Below the pieces are notes generated by a model, which worked only from the letters and a program-made list of their open reading frames with translations, ran no database searches and was not told the origin of the DNA. A program made the translations under genes and the position numbers. From Rugalucina vietnamica (taxonomy: Eukaryota > Mollusca > Bivalvia > Lucinida > Lucinidae), in contig OZ024875.1 of assembly GCA_964017185.1 (NCBI GenBank), positions 64,723,043-64,787,042 of the forward strand: DNA of 64,000 nucleotides, read 5' to 3'. Below, in pieces: positions 9,610-18,645 of this stretch; the first letter of the stretch is position 1, and every line of letters starts with the position of its first letter.

Positions 9610-10014
9610 ATGGCAGCTACTAAAACAAAGCGTCGTACTAGAAAAATATTAAAGAAAAAAAGTTTAATCAAATCGTATGGTTCTTTTCTTGAAGGACTGA
9701 CTCATTTACCACCTAGATGTCGTCAAAAAATGATCAATGATTCACCTAAAGAAGTCATCGACTCAGTCGGTGAATGTTGCCTGAACATTATAAAAGGCAA
9801 TGTCCGTTTGACAAAAGCTCAAAAACAAAAATTGCAAGCTCGACAACGTCACATACGTTTACTGAGTTCAAAGCAAGTGTCTGTGCCAGATAAAAAGAAA
9901 ATTATCAATCAGAAAGGAGGTGCATTGCTCGGTTTATTACTAAAACCTTTGCTGGCTCCCATTGTTGGTTCAGTACTTGGAAGTCTCCTCAATCCTCATC
10001 ATGGAAGGGCGTAA
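9610..10014 (+). CDS. small basic Polinton protein with GG-hydrophobic tail (paralogue 2)
   Basis: 134 aa from the ATG at 9610; an in-frame TTG at 9592 is not needed. The N-terminus is strongly basic (TKRRTRKILKKK). Then come a helical region with the pattern IIKGxVxLTKxQK, a basic RHIRLL stretch, and NQKGGALLGLLLKPLLAP leading into a hydrophobic C-terminus. I read it as the shorter relative of the preceding gene. Candidate roles are a virion core or membrane-active minor capsid component; neither is demonstrated. Its last bases overlap or abut the next start. Confidence 0.7.
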   Translation: MAATKTKRRTRKILKKKSLIKSYGSFLEGLTHLPPRCRQKMINDSPKEVIDSVGECCLNIIKGNVRLTKAQKQKLQARQRHIRLLSSKQVSVPDKKKIINQKGGALLGLLLKPLLAPIVGSVLGSLLNPHHGRA

Positions 10015-10015
10015 A

Positions 10016-10846
10016 ATGGCCATTGTTCCATTTAAACTTTGGGAAGACATGAAACGCTGGAAAGAAGAACAAATTCAAAAACCTAGATTACCACCTAATC
10101 CAAATGTGTCTGCCACAGCAAGTCTTCAGAGAGACTTATCTTCGGTCATGGCTGACCAAGACATGTCCGAAGCTGAAAAAGCTCAATTATTTGGTGAAAC
10201 TTTACACAAATTTCAATCGGCTCACAAAAAAGCTTTGCAAGATCAATCTTTAAAATTACCAAGTGTAACATCCAGTTCCTCTAGAATGAACCAACTTGTA
10301 TTAGATAGTGTACCTAGCACGATGAAACGAAAAGCACAACTTTTACTTAACATTTTAAAAGATAATCCAAACATGACTTGGGATGATGTTGGTACCGTAA
10401 AACTTTATGGTAAAGCTATTGAAGGATCTAATATCATTGACTTGGTCAATGATGTTTTAAGATATAGAAAAGGCAGTGAACCCACGGGATGGCAACCGTT
10501 TGCTGAAGGGTTAAGAGAAATGAATATTCCTCAAGATGTAATTGGAAATAGGGAAAGGTGGGAGTGGATGCATCGGGGCGTATCTCCTAGAACTCCAGAT
10601 GATAATTATGTCACACCAGCCCAAAAACGTGTTTCGACAGCACGTAAACGTGCAAGTCGTATTCCTGTTTCTAAAACACAGAAAACAACTAAAAGAAAAG
10701 TCAAATCAGAATTTACACCGTCCGAGCTAGCAAAAATTAAAAAGCAGTTGTATTCTCCTTTGTCTGCCACAAAAAGTTATATAAAAGAAGAAATGTCTAC
10801 GCCAAAGTTCCAACCCAAACAGTGGCTCACTTACGATGATCAATAA
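10016..10846 (+). CDS. conserved Polinton protein of unknown function
   Basis: 276 aa from ATG 10016, which follows the previous stop by one base and has a good AAAATGG context; ATG 10001 in the same frame would add five residues and overlap the previous gene. A central block with RKAQLLLNIL, then GSNIIDLVNDVLRYRKG and GWQPFAEGLREMNIP, is of a kind I associate with animal Polintons, where it has no assigned role. The C-terminal 80 residues are basic. The stop codon shares one base with the integrase ATG (10846). I cannot assign a function. Confidence 0.75.
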   Translation: MAIVPFKLWEDMKRWKEEQIQKPRLPPNPNVSATASLQRDLSSVMADQDMSEAEKAQLFGETLHKFQSAHKKALQDQSLKLPSVTSSSSRMNQLVLDSVPSTMKRKAQLLLNILKDNPNMTWDDVGTVKLYGKAIEGSNIIDLVNDVLRYRKGSEPTGWQPFAEGLREMNIPQDVIGNRERWEWMHRGVSPRTPDDNYVTPAQKRVSTARKRASRIPVSKTQKTTKRKVKSEFTPSELAKIKKQLYSPLSATKSYIKEEMSTPKFQPKQWLTYDDQ

Positions 10847-10890
10847 TGAATTTCGACAAATTGTATTATGATCCAAAAAGTCCTGCAGGT
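10846..10890 (+). pseudogene. INT: first 15 codons of the Polinton integrase, cut off by the LINE
   Basis: Starting at ATG 10846 the frame gives FDKLYYDPKSPAG, the usual start of Polinton integrases. It then runs straight into the 3' repeat tail of the LINE at 10891. The rest of the gene resumes at about 14664-14670. This is the 5' fragment of a gene split by the insertion. Confidence 0.75.
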
Positions 10891-10968
10891 CTGAATCTGA
10901 ATCTGAATAGTTTACTGGTGACACGCCAAATGACATTATTTCACCAGGGGGTTCGGATGGGGGAGAGA

Positions 10969-13900
10969 TTAGTCCCTTGAACGCACGAGTGAAGCGAACT
11001 TGGACACACAGTCATCAGACATTTCAGCAGAGGAGATAAGTGAATCAGGGAGGTCATTCCAGTCCCTGATAGTCTGTGGAAAGAAACTACTTTTGTACGC
11101 TTCTTTGCTAGCTGAAGGTATCTGAAAAGCCAAAGAGTGTTGATTTCTACAACGCCTATTCTTTGGGATAAGGTCATCTGTGGGTATTCTGGCTTTACCC
11201 TTTAGACCTTTGTATAGCAATATAAGTCTACTATCCTTCCTCCTTTTCTTAAGAGATTCCCATTTCAGTTGACTTAAAATGCCAGTCATGCTCCCAGTTT
11301 CAAAAACATAATTTCCCGTCACAAACCTTGCCGCACGATTTTGGACCTTTTCCAGTTCTTCCTGGAGGCCATGAGTGTAAGGGTCCCAAACTGAGCTTCC
11401 ATATTCCAAGACCGGCCGCACCAGTCCTTTATAAGCTGCTTCTTTCACATCTGGGGGACAAGAATACAAATTTCTCCTCAAGAATCCAAGAGTTCTGTTA
11501 GCCTTTGTACAAACATTGGAAATATGAGTATTCCATTTCAAATCATTTGTGATAGTTACACCCAGGTATTTTATGCTTTCAACGTTTTCCAGTACAGTGC
11601 CCTCAAGGGTGTAGTTAGCCTGTATCTTACTAGACCGTTTATTTGTCAGCTGCATCATGTTGCATTTGACGGGTTGAAATCTCATTCCCCATTTCCTAGC
11701 CCAACTGCCTAAACGATCAATGTCTCTCTGAAGTTTCAATGTATCCTCTTCATTCTTGATTTCACGATAGCAAACACAATCATCAGCGAAGAGTCTTATT
11801 TCAGACTCAATGTCTGCTGTGATGTCATTTATATACAAGGAAAACAGCAAGGGACCAAGAACGGTGCCCTGAGGGACACCTGACACAACTGGAGCCCAAT
11901 CCGATTTAATACCATTAAGCACTACCCTTTGTTGTCTGAAACAAAGGAAAGCATTTATCCAATTCAGTGTTGTTCCACCTATTCCATAGCTAAACAATTT
12001 GCTTTTAAGGAGTTCATGGGGAGGAGTATCGAAAGCCTTTTCAAAATCGAGTATAAAAGTGTCGACCTGGCCTTTTTTGTCTAAGATTTTGGCCCAGTCA
12101 TTTATCACTGTAGTCAACTGAGTTTCACAACTATGCCATTTCCTAAATGCGTGTTGCCTGTCCGACAAGAGTTCATGTTCATCAAGATGGGCCATAATAT
12201 TTGAGCATACAATATGTTCAAGAAGCTTACAAGGAATGCATGTCAAAGAAACAGGGCGGTAATTGCGGGCAAGTGACCTGTCGCCCTTCTTAAACAGGGG
12301 GCAAATATTAGCAAGAGACCATTCTTTAGGAATTTCACCTGTATCAATTGACTGCTGGAAGAGATGGGCGAATACCGGCCCTAATTCCATAGCCAGTTCC
12401 TTTAGGACTCTGGGATGAAGCTCATCAGGCCCTAAGGCTTTAGACGGGTTTAGACCTTTGAGAAGTTTGGTCACCCCTTCCTTTGTGACCACAATATCAT
12501 GCATGAATGGGGCAGATCTGTCCATAAGAGGGACCTGTTTGTATTCACTTTTAGTGAAAACATCCGAAAACTGACCATTAAATTCTTCCGCCTTTTCAAA
12601 TTCGGATTGTGCAATTCCACTTCCATTTCTCTTTTTCAACGGGGGAATACCTTGGGTATCTTTTTTCTGACTGTTTATGTACCTGTAAAAATCTCTAGGA
12701 TTAGCCTTAACATCTCCTACCAAGTTGTTCACGTAAAGATCATGCTGCTTCCTGATATCAGCTTTGATCTCTTTCCGTAAAGATTCAAATTTAGATCTAA
12801 ATTTTGCACTACCAGTCTTTTTAGCTTTTGCATGAGTTGCATTTTTTCTGCGAATCTTCCTTCTTATTTCAGGTGTTATCCAAGGGACAGAGGAAACTGA
12901 GCGACTAGTTTTTGAGGGGATATGTTTATCTGCCGATTCCTGTATGAACGATGTAATGAGATTGAAATTTTCCTGAACCGACCGAGTATCTGAGTAACCG
13001 TTGAAGTATCTTTCCTTTGCAAATTTAAGTGTTTCTGCTCTCATAGATTCATAATCACCTTTCTGATAACGATACACCTTTCTCCTAGGTTTCTTTATAG
13101 GAGGGATAGCAATTTTCAATGTGCCAGAAACAATGTCATGATCACTGAGCTTATCCGGGGAATGAATGTCTGCAAACTGACCAGGAAGAGAGGTCAAAAT
13201 TAAGTCCAAAGTATTTCTTTCTCTGGTGGGGAAATTGACTAATTGTTCCAAACCATGGTCATTCATGATATCTATCAAAATCTGACCCTCTGTCTGACTC
13301 AATGATGACCCAGATTTGCTGAGTCTGTCCGGCCATACAATATCTCTAAAATTAAAATCACCTAAAACGTGAATTAAGGGGGGTTTGTTGCCTTTGTTAA
13401 TATTTTTGATTTTGTCAAGCTGTTCTCTAAATAAATTGTCAAACTTTTCCAGGGAATTCAATAAGTCATTTCCATTGTCCGATACTGGTAAGTGACCATC
13501 GACAGGTGGTCGATACCAGCTAGCCACAAAGTGAGTTTTCTTATTTACAAAAAGTTTGACCCAAACTGACTCTGAGTCATTGTCCAATTCTGTGAGGGGC
13601 ATGTGTGGGATGTCCTTGTGCACAAGAAGCATAACACCACCACCATTTAAGGTTCTATCCTTTCTGTACACGCTGTATGGAAAGGATTCCAGAAATAATT
13701 CAGACGTTAATATGGAATTGTCAATTTTTGTCTCCTGAATCGCCAAAATCTTAGATTGATGAAAATCAATGAAGGCCAACAACTCAAGTTTTTTGCCTCT
13801 TATACTGTTTATGTTGATACTGGAAATTTTCAGACCACTAATAAAGCTGTTTTTGCTAGTCAAGGTTTCAGTGGACTTGGTTTCATGACCTTTTGCAAGT

Positions 13901-14655
13901 AGGTCAAACCTATTTTCACTTTCCAAGTTAAACTGTTCATTGAAAAACGAGTCTGAGAAATTGAAAAAGTCACATTTAGGGCAAATCCATGTACAGTTTG
14001 AGTTTTGCATCGTTTCATACTCTGAGTCTGACATAAAAGAACAGTTATTGTGCACCCACATTTCACATTTGTCACACTGGACAGCCTTATGGGAATTCAA
14101 AACAGCACCACTGCATAGGCTGCACTCAGCTTTGCAGTTTGAACAATACCAAGAATCATTACCCGACTCAATCTTTTGTAACTCAACGGGACCAAGATTT
14201 ACGCAAGACGCATGGAAGCGTTTCTCGCAATCTTCACATTTTACTGCTTTCTCGGCCGCCTTGCAATACTTCTTGCACGTGCGGCACTGGAACCTGGGGC
14301 CTGGGTTCATTTCGATATCTCCAGCCAAAATAATAAGAATCAACAAGTTTGTTCCCTTTGAAGGATTGAAACTGCGTAATCCTTCGGAGCCTCTTCGGTT
14401 ACCAATTTTCCTTGTGAAAGCCAAGCTCTGAGCAGTTCCACCAACTGACTTTCCAAATCCTATACTACAGTCCTGGTTTGAATCTAAAATATCTCCTGAT
14501 GTTGTCCACTTCCAAACACAAAGCCCGAAAACCATCAACAAAGCCAACCTGAGGAGCAGCGGACAAGACTTCGGTGTATGGAAACAACATACCAGCTCTT
14601 TTCCACCCCGACAAGTCAACCGCCCCGCAGTTGGACCGACAAAACCTGAAGCCAT
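10969..14655 (-). CDS. LINE polyprotein: 2A motif, PHD fingers, APE endonuclease, reverse transcriptase
   Basis: 1,228 aa, uninterrupted. In order: a hydrophobic N-terminus; a 2A-type motif GDIEMNPGP at 112-120; two PHD-type Cys/His fingers at about 124-174 and 178-228; an APE-like endonuclease from about 275 (NINSIRGK, QETK at 307-310, GDFNFRD, SDHDIVSG); and reverse transcriptase with TFILDFEKAFD, SGVPQGTVLGPLLF and the catalytic FADD at 956-959. It nicks target DNA and reverse-transcribes the LINE RNA in place. The domain order and the QGTVLGPLLF block fit the CR1/L2 branch. The ATG is very close to the 5' junction. Confidence 0.9.
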   Translation of the reverse strand: MASGFVGPTAGRLTCRGGKELVCCFHTPKSCPLLLRLALLMVFGLCVWKWTTSGDILDSNQDCSIGFGKSVGGTAQSLAFTRKIGNRRGSEGLRSFNPSKGTNLLILIILAGDIEMNPGPRFQCRTCKKYCKAAEKAVKCEDCEKRFHASCVNLGPVELQKIESGNDSWYCSNCKAECSLCSGAVLNSHKAVQCDKCEMWVHNNCSFMSDSEYETMQNSNCTWICPKCDFFNFSDSFFNEQFNLESENRFDLLAKGHETKSTETLTSKNSFISGLKISSININSIRGKKLELLAFIDFHQSKILAIQETKIDNSILTSELFLESFPYSVYRKDRTLNGGGVMLLVHKDIPHMPLTELDNDSESVWVKLFVNKKTHFVASWYRPPVDGHLPVSDNGNDLLNSLEKFDNLFREQLDKIKNINKGNKPPLIHVLGDFNFRDIVWPDRLSKSGSSLSQTEGQILIDIMNDHGLEQLVNFPTRERNTLDLILTSLPGQFADIHSPDKLSDHDIVSGTLKIAIPPIKKPRRKVYRYQKGDYESMRAETLKFAKERYFNGYSDTRSVQENFNLITSFIQESADKHIPSKTSRSVSSVPWITPEIRRKIRRKNATHAKAKKTGSAKFRSKFESLRKEIKADIRKQHDLYVNNLVGDVKANPRDFYRYINSQKKDTQGIPPLKKRNGSGIAQSEFEKAEEFNGQFSDVFTKSEYKQVPLMDRSAPFMHDIVVTKEGVTKLLKGLNPSKALGPDELHPRVLKELAMELGPVFAHLFQQSIDTGEIPKEWSLANICPLFKKGDRSLARNYRPVSLTCIPCKLLEHIVCSNIMAHLDEHELLSDRQHAFRKWHSCETQLTTVINDWAKILDKKGQVDTFILDFEKAFDTPPHELLKSKLFSYGIGGTTLNWINAFLCFRQQRVVLNGIKSDWAPVVSGVPQGTVLGPLLFSLYINDITADIESEIRLFADDCVCYREIKNEEDTLKLQRDIDRLGSWARKWGMRFQPVKCNMMQLTNKRSSKIQANYTLEGTVLENVESIKYLGVTITNDLKWNTHISNVCTKANRTLGFLRRNLYSCPPDVKEAAYKGLVRPVLEYGSSVWDPYTHGLQEELEKVQNRAARFVTGNYVFETGSMTGILSQLKWESLKKRRKDSRLILLYKGLKGKARIPTDDLIPKNRRCRNQHSLAFQIPSASKEAYKSSFFPQTIRDWNDLPDSLISSAEMSDDCVSKFASLVRSRD
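14296..14319 (-). other. 2A ribosome-skipping motif in the LINE ORF
   Basis: Codes for DIEMNPGP (residues 113-120), preceded by a run of Leu/Ile and AG. This matches the 2A consensus D(V/I)ExNPGP, in which the final Gly-Pro bond is not made. 2A sequences are known in APE-type LINEs of invertebrates. It would release about 119 N-terminal residues from the PHD-endonuclease-RT part. Confidence 0.75.
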
Positions 14656-14669
14656 GAGTTTAAATTCAA

Positions 14670-15734
14670 ATGATTAAACAAAAAGACCTTCAATCACTAT
14701 ATGAAGGTTATGCTGGTGAACAAGCTTTGTACAAGCTTGCTAGAAAATCTTCTAAAAATGTCAAATTGAAAGATGTCAGAAATTGGTTGAAAAAACAACA
14801 GACCTACACTTTACATAAACCTATCAGAAGAAAATTTTTACGTCGTAAGACTGTGGTTGCAGGAATTGATCATCAATGGCAAGCCGATCTAGCAGACATG
14901 TCAAAAATGTCAAAGTCCAATGATAAGTTTAGATATCTGCTTTGCATTATCGATGTGTTTTCAAAATTTGCATGGGTTGTACCCATTGCAGACAAGACGG
15001 GAAAAACTTTAGTAAATGCATTTAAACTTGTGTTGAAAAATGGGCGTCAACCAAAAAGTTTGCAAACTGACAAAGGTACAGAATTCAAAAACAGAGACTT
15101 TCAAGGTTTTTTAAAATCTAAGAAAATTCATTTCTTCACAACTGAAAACCCAGAAACAAAAGCAAGTATTGTTGAAAGATTCCAAAGAACTTTGAAAAGT
15201 CGCATGTGGAAGTATTTCACGCACAATCGCACTTTGCGATATGTTGATGTTCTTCCAAAATTAGTCGAAGGTTACAATCATGCATATCACAGAAGTATCA
15301 AACGTGCACCTGTTTCTGTGACAAAAGAAAATGAACCTCAAGTGTCTGAAATTCTTTTTGGCAAACCTAGAAAACTGCAAAAACAAACTAAAATCAAAGT
15401 AGGTGATTATGTTAGGATCAATAAAACTAAACGCACATTTGACAAAGGATATCTGCCAAATTGGACACAGGAATTGTTTCAGATTTCTGATGTGGTGAAA
15501 ACTCAGTTTCCCACCACCTATAAAATAAGAGATCTCGATGGTGAATCTGTCAGTGGTACATTCTACTCTCAAGAGTTACAACGTGTCGAAAAAGATCAGA
15601 TTTTTGAAATCGATTCGGTCTTAGCTCACAGAAAACGCAAAGTTGGGAAAAAGTGGGTTAAAGAAATCAAAGTACACTGGAAAGGATATCCATCTAAATT
15701 TGACAGTTGGATTCTAGAGTCTGATCTTGTATAA
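14670..15734 (+). CDS. INT: Polinton integrase, main part (DD35E, chromodomain), 5' end cut by the LINE
   Basis: 354 codons. Retroviral-type integrase that inserts the element. Catalytic residues in this numbering are D73 (QADLADM), D134 (QTDKGTEF) and E169 (KASIVERF), a DD35E spacing. TYTLHKPIRR at about 46-54 is typical of the family's N-terminal region. The C-terminus has an SH3-like region, then a chromodomain (SVLAHRKRK, KVHWKGY, SWILESDLV) that may direct insertion to chromatin. The ATG at 14670 is internal: the true start is at 10846, separated by the LINE, so the gene is disrupted in place although the remainder is undamaged. The stop overlaps a TATAAAA (15730-15736). Confidence 0.9.
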   Translation: MIKQKDLQSLYEGYAGEQALYKLARKSSKNVKLKDVRNWLKKQQTYTLHKPIRRKFLRRKTVVAGIDHQWQADLADMSKMSKSNDKFRYLLCIIDVFSKFAWVVPIADKTGKTLVNAFKLVLKNGRQPKSLQTDKGTEFKNRDFQGFLKSKKIHFFTTENPETKASIVERFQRTLKSRMWKYFTHNRTLRYVDVLPKLVEGYNHAYHRSIKRAPVSVTKENEPQVSEILFGKPRKLQKQTKIKVGDYVRINKTKRTFDKGYLPNWTQELFQISDVVKTQFPTTYKIRDLDGESVSGTFYSQELQRVEKDQIFEIDSVLAHRKRKVGKKWVKEIKVHWKGYPSKFDSWILESDLV

Positions 15735-15738
15735 AAGC

Positions 15739-16044
15739 ATGAAAATGGATTTTAAAAGTTCATTCAATCGCAGTGGTGATAACACTTCTGTGCAATCATC
15801 TGCAGACAGTAAAACCAAAATAGCTAAAAATCCTTTAACATTTTTCACTCAGATCATTGTAGTTTACATGATAATCATCACATCTCTAGTTCACATCAGT
15901 TTGAGAAGTCCAGATAAAGAATTGTGGTTGATTTTACTCAGCAGTTCGATAGGGTACATTTTACCATCACCTGGTCTAAAATTCAGAAAACAACAATCTC
16001 TGTCTTCTTCTAGTGACGAACTTTCAAAAGAAGTAAAACCATGA
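15739..16044 (+). CDS. small Polinton membrane protein
   Basis: 101 aa from ATG 15739; the upstream in-frame TTG is not needed, and ATG 15745 is an alternative. A hydrophilic Ser-rich N-terminus is followed by two probable membrane segments (about residues 34-54 and 63-79) and a Ser/Lys-rich tail. It starts five bases after the integrase stop and ends in an ATGA overlap with the next gene, so it is part of the capsid gene cluster. The function is unknown; a role at an internal membrane or in particle entry or exit is conceivable only. Confidence 0.6.
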   Translation: MKMDFKSSFNRSGDNTSVQSSADSKTKIAKNPLTFFTQIIVVYMIIITSLVHISLRSPDKELWLILLSSSIGYILPSPGLKFRKQQSLSSSSDELSKEVKP

Positions 16045-16886
16045 AAGATTTTTACTTGACATTACTCAGTGATAGTTGTTTGAACACTTTTCCAAGTAAC
16101 AAACAATCCAATTTTACGGTACGCTTAGATCATCCAATACAAATTGACAAAGAAAATTGGGAAGTTGCTCTTGCAGAAATTATCACTCCTGCAGAAATTT
16201 TAAATATTTCGGATGCCAACAATTTTTTCTTTCTAAGATTAACCGAACAAGCTGCAAAGAGACTCAAATTGTCCAGTAATGAAACAGAAGTATGTACGGA
16301 AAAAGATTTCTGTGTAGAGTATCGACTACAAATTCCAAATTCTAATTACACCTCTGCACATCACTTAATCCACGAGATGCAAAAAGTGATCGATGCTCGT
16401 TTCAAAACTGCATTGGACACAGCTAATCACTCAGTCATTCTGTCATATGGAAATAATAGCAAACGTACAAAAGTACGTTTCGTGGGAGAATATAAAAATG
16501 AAATGCATTTGATGTTTCCACAACCATTGGCAGAAATTCTAGGCGTGGATAAAACATTCTTTGATAAACCCATAGGAAACGATAAGTATCAGTTCAAATA
16601 TGGTGTAGATTTAAATACACATAGCAATCGTTTCTATGTATACTCAGATGTGGCAAATTACACTTATATCGGAGACGTTACTGCACCAATACTTAGAGTT
16701 ATTCCTTTCAAATACATTCAAGGAGAAATTCATTTTCATCAAGAGTTTTTGAATTTGCATTATGTGCCTGTTGCAAAATCTTACATTGATCAAGTTCACA
16801 TTAGTATAAAAGGTGATACAGGTGAAGATATTCCATTCATTACTGGAAAGACATTGATCAAGTTACATTTCAGACCCAAAGAATAA
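16041..16886 (+). CDS. PX: Polinton minor capsid (penton-like) protein
   Basis: 281 aa. The start MKDFYLTLLSDSC followed by NFTVRLDHPI and EVALAEIITP is the hallmark of the protein called PX in animal Polintons, proposed to be the single-jelly-roll penton at the capsid vertices. The rest is beta-rich with scattered aromatic residues, as expected for a jelly roll; the assignment is by sequence pattern and neighbourhood. It overlaps the small membrane protein by four bases and is followed after nine bases by the next gene. The ORF is intact and the length fits the family. Confidence 0.8.
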   Translation: MKDFYLTLLSDSCLNTFPSNKQSNFTVRLDHPIQIDKENWEVALAEIITPAEILNISDANNFFFLRLTEQAAKRLKLSSNETEVCTEKDFCVEYRLQIPNSNYTSAHHLIHEMQKVIDARFKTALDTANHSVILSYGNNSKRTKVRFVGEYKNEMHLMFPQPLAEILGVDKTFFDKPIGNDKYQFKYGVDLNTHSNRFYVYSDVANYTYIGDVTAPILRVIPFKYIQGEIHFHQEFLNLHYVPVAKSYIDQVHISIKGDTGEDIPFITGKTLIKLHFRPKE

Positions 16887-16895
16887 TAAAAAAAA

Positions 16896-17330
16896 ATGCG
16901 TACTCGTGGAACAATTTGTCAATATGGGTCGGGATTCAACGATTATCCCGTCTATCGTGGCGTTTCAAGACAATATGGAAATGGTTTAGGATCAATCTTT
17001 AAAGCTGCTTTGAGAACAGTTACTCCAATTTTAAAACCTTTAGCAAAAGTTGGCATACAGAGTGCGAAAAAAGTAGCAAAAGATCATGGAATTAAAGCTT
17101 TGAGAGAAATTGTTAAAGGTCAGAATGTCAAACAAGTTTTAAAACAGAGAGGAAAATCAGCATTGAAATCTTTTGGGCAGTCTACAATCGATCAGTTCTC
17201 AGAGGGTATAAAATCAAATCAGAAATCCAAAAAGCCTCAGTCCAAATCTAGACATCGACCTGTTCACAAAGGCAGGAGAACACTTACAAGAAAAAATCTT
17301 AGGTTTCCACCAGATTTTTTGAGTAAATAA
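16896..17330 (+). CDS. basic Gly-rich minor virion protein
   Basis: 144 aa. The N-terminus is Gly/Tyr-rich (CQYGSGFNDYPVYRG, RQYGNGLGSIF), followed by an amphipathic helical region with LRTVTPILKPLAK and a Lys/Arg-rich C-terminus. Proteins of this type sit between the penton and major capsid genes in Polintons and recall adenovirus minor core or membrane-lytic proteins in composition; that parallel is inference. Gly-containing sites near residue 31 are plausible targets for the adenovirus-type protease encoded downstream. Spacing to the major capsid ATG is six bases. Confidence 0.65.
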   Translation: MRTRGTICQYGSGFNDYPVYRGVSRQYGNGLGSIFKAALRTVTPILKPLAKVGIQSAKKVAKDHGIKALREIVKGQNVKQVLKQRGKSALKSFGQSTIDQFSEGIKSNQKSKKPQSKSRHRPVHKGRRTLTRKNLRFPPDFLSK

Positions 17331-17336
17331 AACAAA

Positions 17337-18641
17337 ATGATTCAAATTGGTTCTTGCGACTGCAGTAAAACCGAAATAGAAATGGAATCAGTTCCTCCAA
17401 CCATGACAACCATGGAGGATACTCAGTGGACAGATTATCATCCTATTGCTTCATTGGATAGTCATCATGCACCCATTGAATTCGTCATTCCACCACAGAC
17501 AGAAAATTATACAGATTTATCTCAGACGTATCTCTATCTGAGGTGTCGCATTTTGCAAGCTGGTGTTGGAAATGATCTTGAAGCCAACAAGAAAGTAGCC
17601 CCTGTGAATAATTTCTTTCACAGCATGTTTAGCAGTATCGATTTGTATTTGAATAACAAACTTGTGACAAGCAATATGGATACTTATCCATACAGAGCAT
17701 ATCTCGAAAACTTGTTTTCATTTGGTTCTGATGTAAAACAAAATCAACTGAAAGCTGGGGAATTTTGGTACCAAGATGAAACTGGAAAATTTGTTGCTTT
17801 TGATTCTGAGCCGATCAAAGCTCGCATGGCAGCTGTGGCAGAAAGTAAACCTTTGGAATTGATGGGACGATTGCACTTGGATCTTGCCATGCAAGAAAAA
17901 TATTTGCCAAATGGAATTGAGATCAGACTCAAATTGAATCGAGCTTCACCTCAGTTTTGTTTGATGGTCGGTGAAAATGATGCTTATCCCTCGGTAGTCA
18001 AAATTGATGTTGCTAAAGTCTCTGTGAGAACGGTACAACTTCTACCAGCAATCACAAATGATTTGAATCAGACTATAGCTCAGAAACAGGCAAAGTTTCC
18101 TATCAGAAGAGTAGAAGTCAAAACTTTCACGATTAACGCTGGATTGAGATCCAAAATTGAGGATCATTTGTTTCAAGGCCAACTTCCAAAACGTGTGTTT
18201 ATTGGCATGGTCACAAATGAAGAATTTAATGGAAGTTATGCAAGCAATCCTTTCAGATTCCAACATTTCAGACTAAGTAAACTGGATGTCACGTGTGATG
18301 GACACAATATATATGGCAGACCATTCGAACCAAACTTCAATGACGATCAGTATCTGAGATCATACATGTCACTATATCAAGCACTGAGCAGTCAGAATCA
18401 AGTTCAGAACTGTAACATCAGTCTTCAAGACTATAAAGACGGATACTGCTTCTGGGGATTCGATTTGACACCAGACCAAGGAGCTGACCAGAACCATCTG
18501 CACCCTTTAAAAACAGGAAACCTGAGACTAGAGCTTCAGTTTGCCAGACCACTTGACTACACACTCAACGTCATTGTCTACGCAGAGTTTGACAATCTGA
18601 TAGAAATAAACGGACTGAGAGAAGTGACCACAGATTATTAA
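17337..18641 (+). CDS. PY: Polinton major capsid protein (double jelly roll)
   Basis: 434 aa, the main shell protein. The pattern near the start (EFVIPPQTENYTDLSQTYLY), then NNFFHSMFSSIDLYLNN and YPYRAYLENLFSFG, matches the family known as PY in Polintons, shown by structure prediction to be a double-jelly-roll capsid protein like those of adenovirus and virophages. The C-terminal part (RLELQFARPL, NVIVYAEFDN) forms the second jelly-roll's last strands in relatives. It is intact, has the usual length, and lies between the minor virion gene and the conserved unknown. A TATAAAA at 17207-17213 could provide its own promoter. Confidence 0.88.
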   Translation: MIQIGSCDCSKTEIEMESVPPTMTTMEDTQWTDYHPIASLDSHHAPIEFVIPPQTENYTDLSQTYLYLRCRILQAGVGNDLEANKKVAPVNNFFHSMFSSIDLYLNNKLVTSNMDTYPYRAYLENLFSFGSDVKQNQLKAGEFWYQDETGKFVAFDSEPIKARMAAVAESKPLELMGRLHLDLAMQEKYLPNGIEIRLKLNRASPQFCLMVGENDAYPSVVKIDVAKVSVRTVQLLPAITNDLNQTIAQKQAKFPIRRVEVKTFTINAGLRSKIEDHLFQGQLPKRVFIGMVTNEEFNGSYASNPFRFQHFRLSKLDVTCDGHNIYGRPFEPNFNDDQYLRSYMSLYQALSSQNQVQNCNISLQDYKDGYCFWGFDLTPDQGADQNHLHPLKTGNLRLELQFARPLDYTLNVIVYAEFDNLIEINGLREVTTDY

Positions 18642-18645
18642 GAAG

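Larger units (their letters stand above)
10891..14663 (-). mobile_element. CR1/L2-like non-LTR retrotransposon inside the integrase gene
   Basis: About 3.8 kb on the minus strand. Its 3' end, on the low-coordinate side, finishes in three copies of ATTCAG (10891-10908), a microsatellite tail typical of the CR1/L2 group. The 5' end lies within a few bases of 14663, because the integrase frame is closed by a stop at 14661 and open after it. The 5' untranslated region is almost absent, so the copy is probably slightly 5'-truncated. The single long ORF is intact. No clear target-site duplication was seen. Confidence 0.85.

Noticed and set aside
13940..14431. Plus-strand ORF of 163 codons opposite the LINE polyprotein
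   Set aside because: It lies antisense to the PHD/2A region of an intact LINE ORF and has no independent family pattern.
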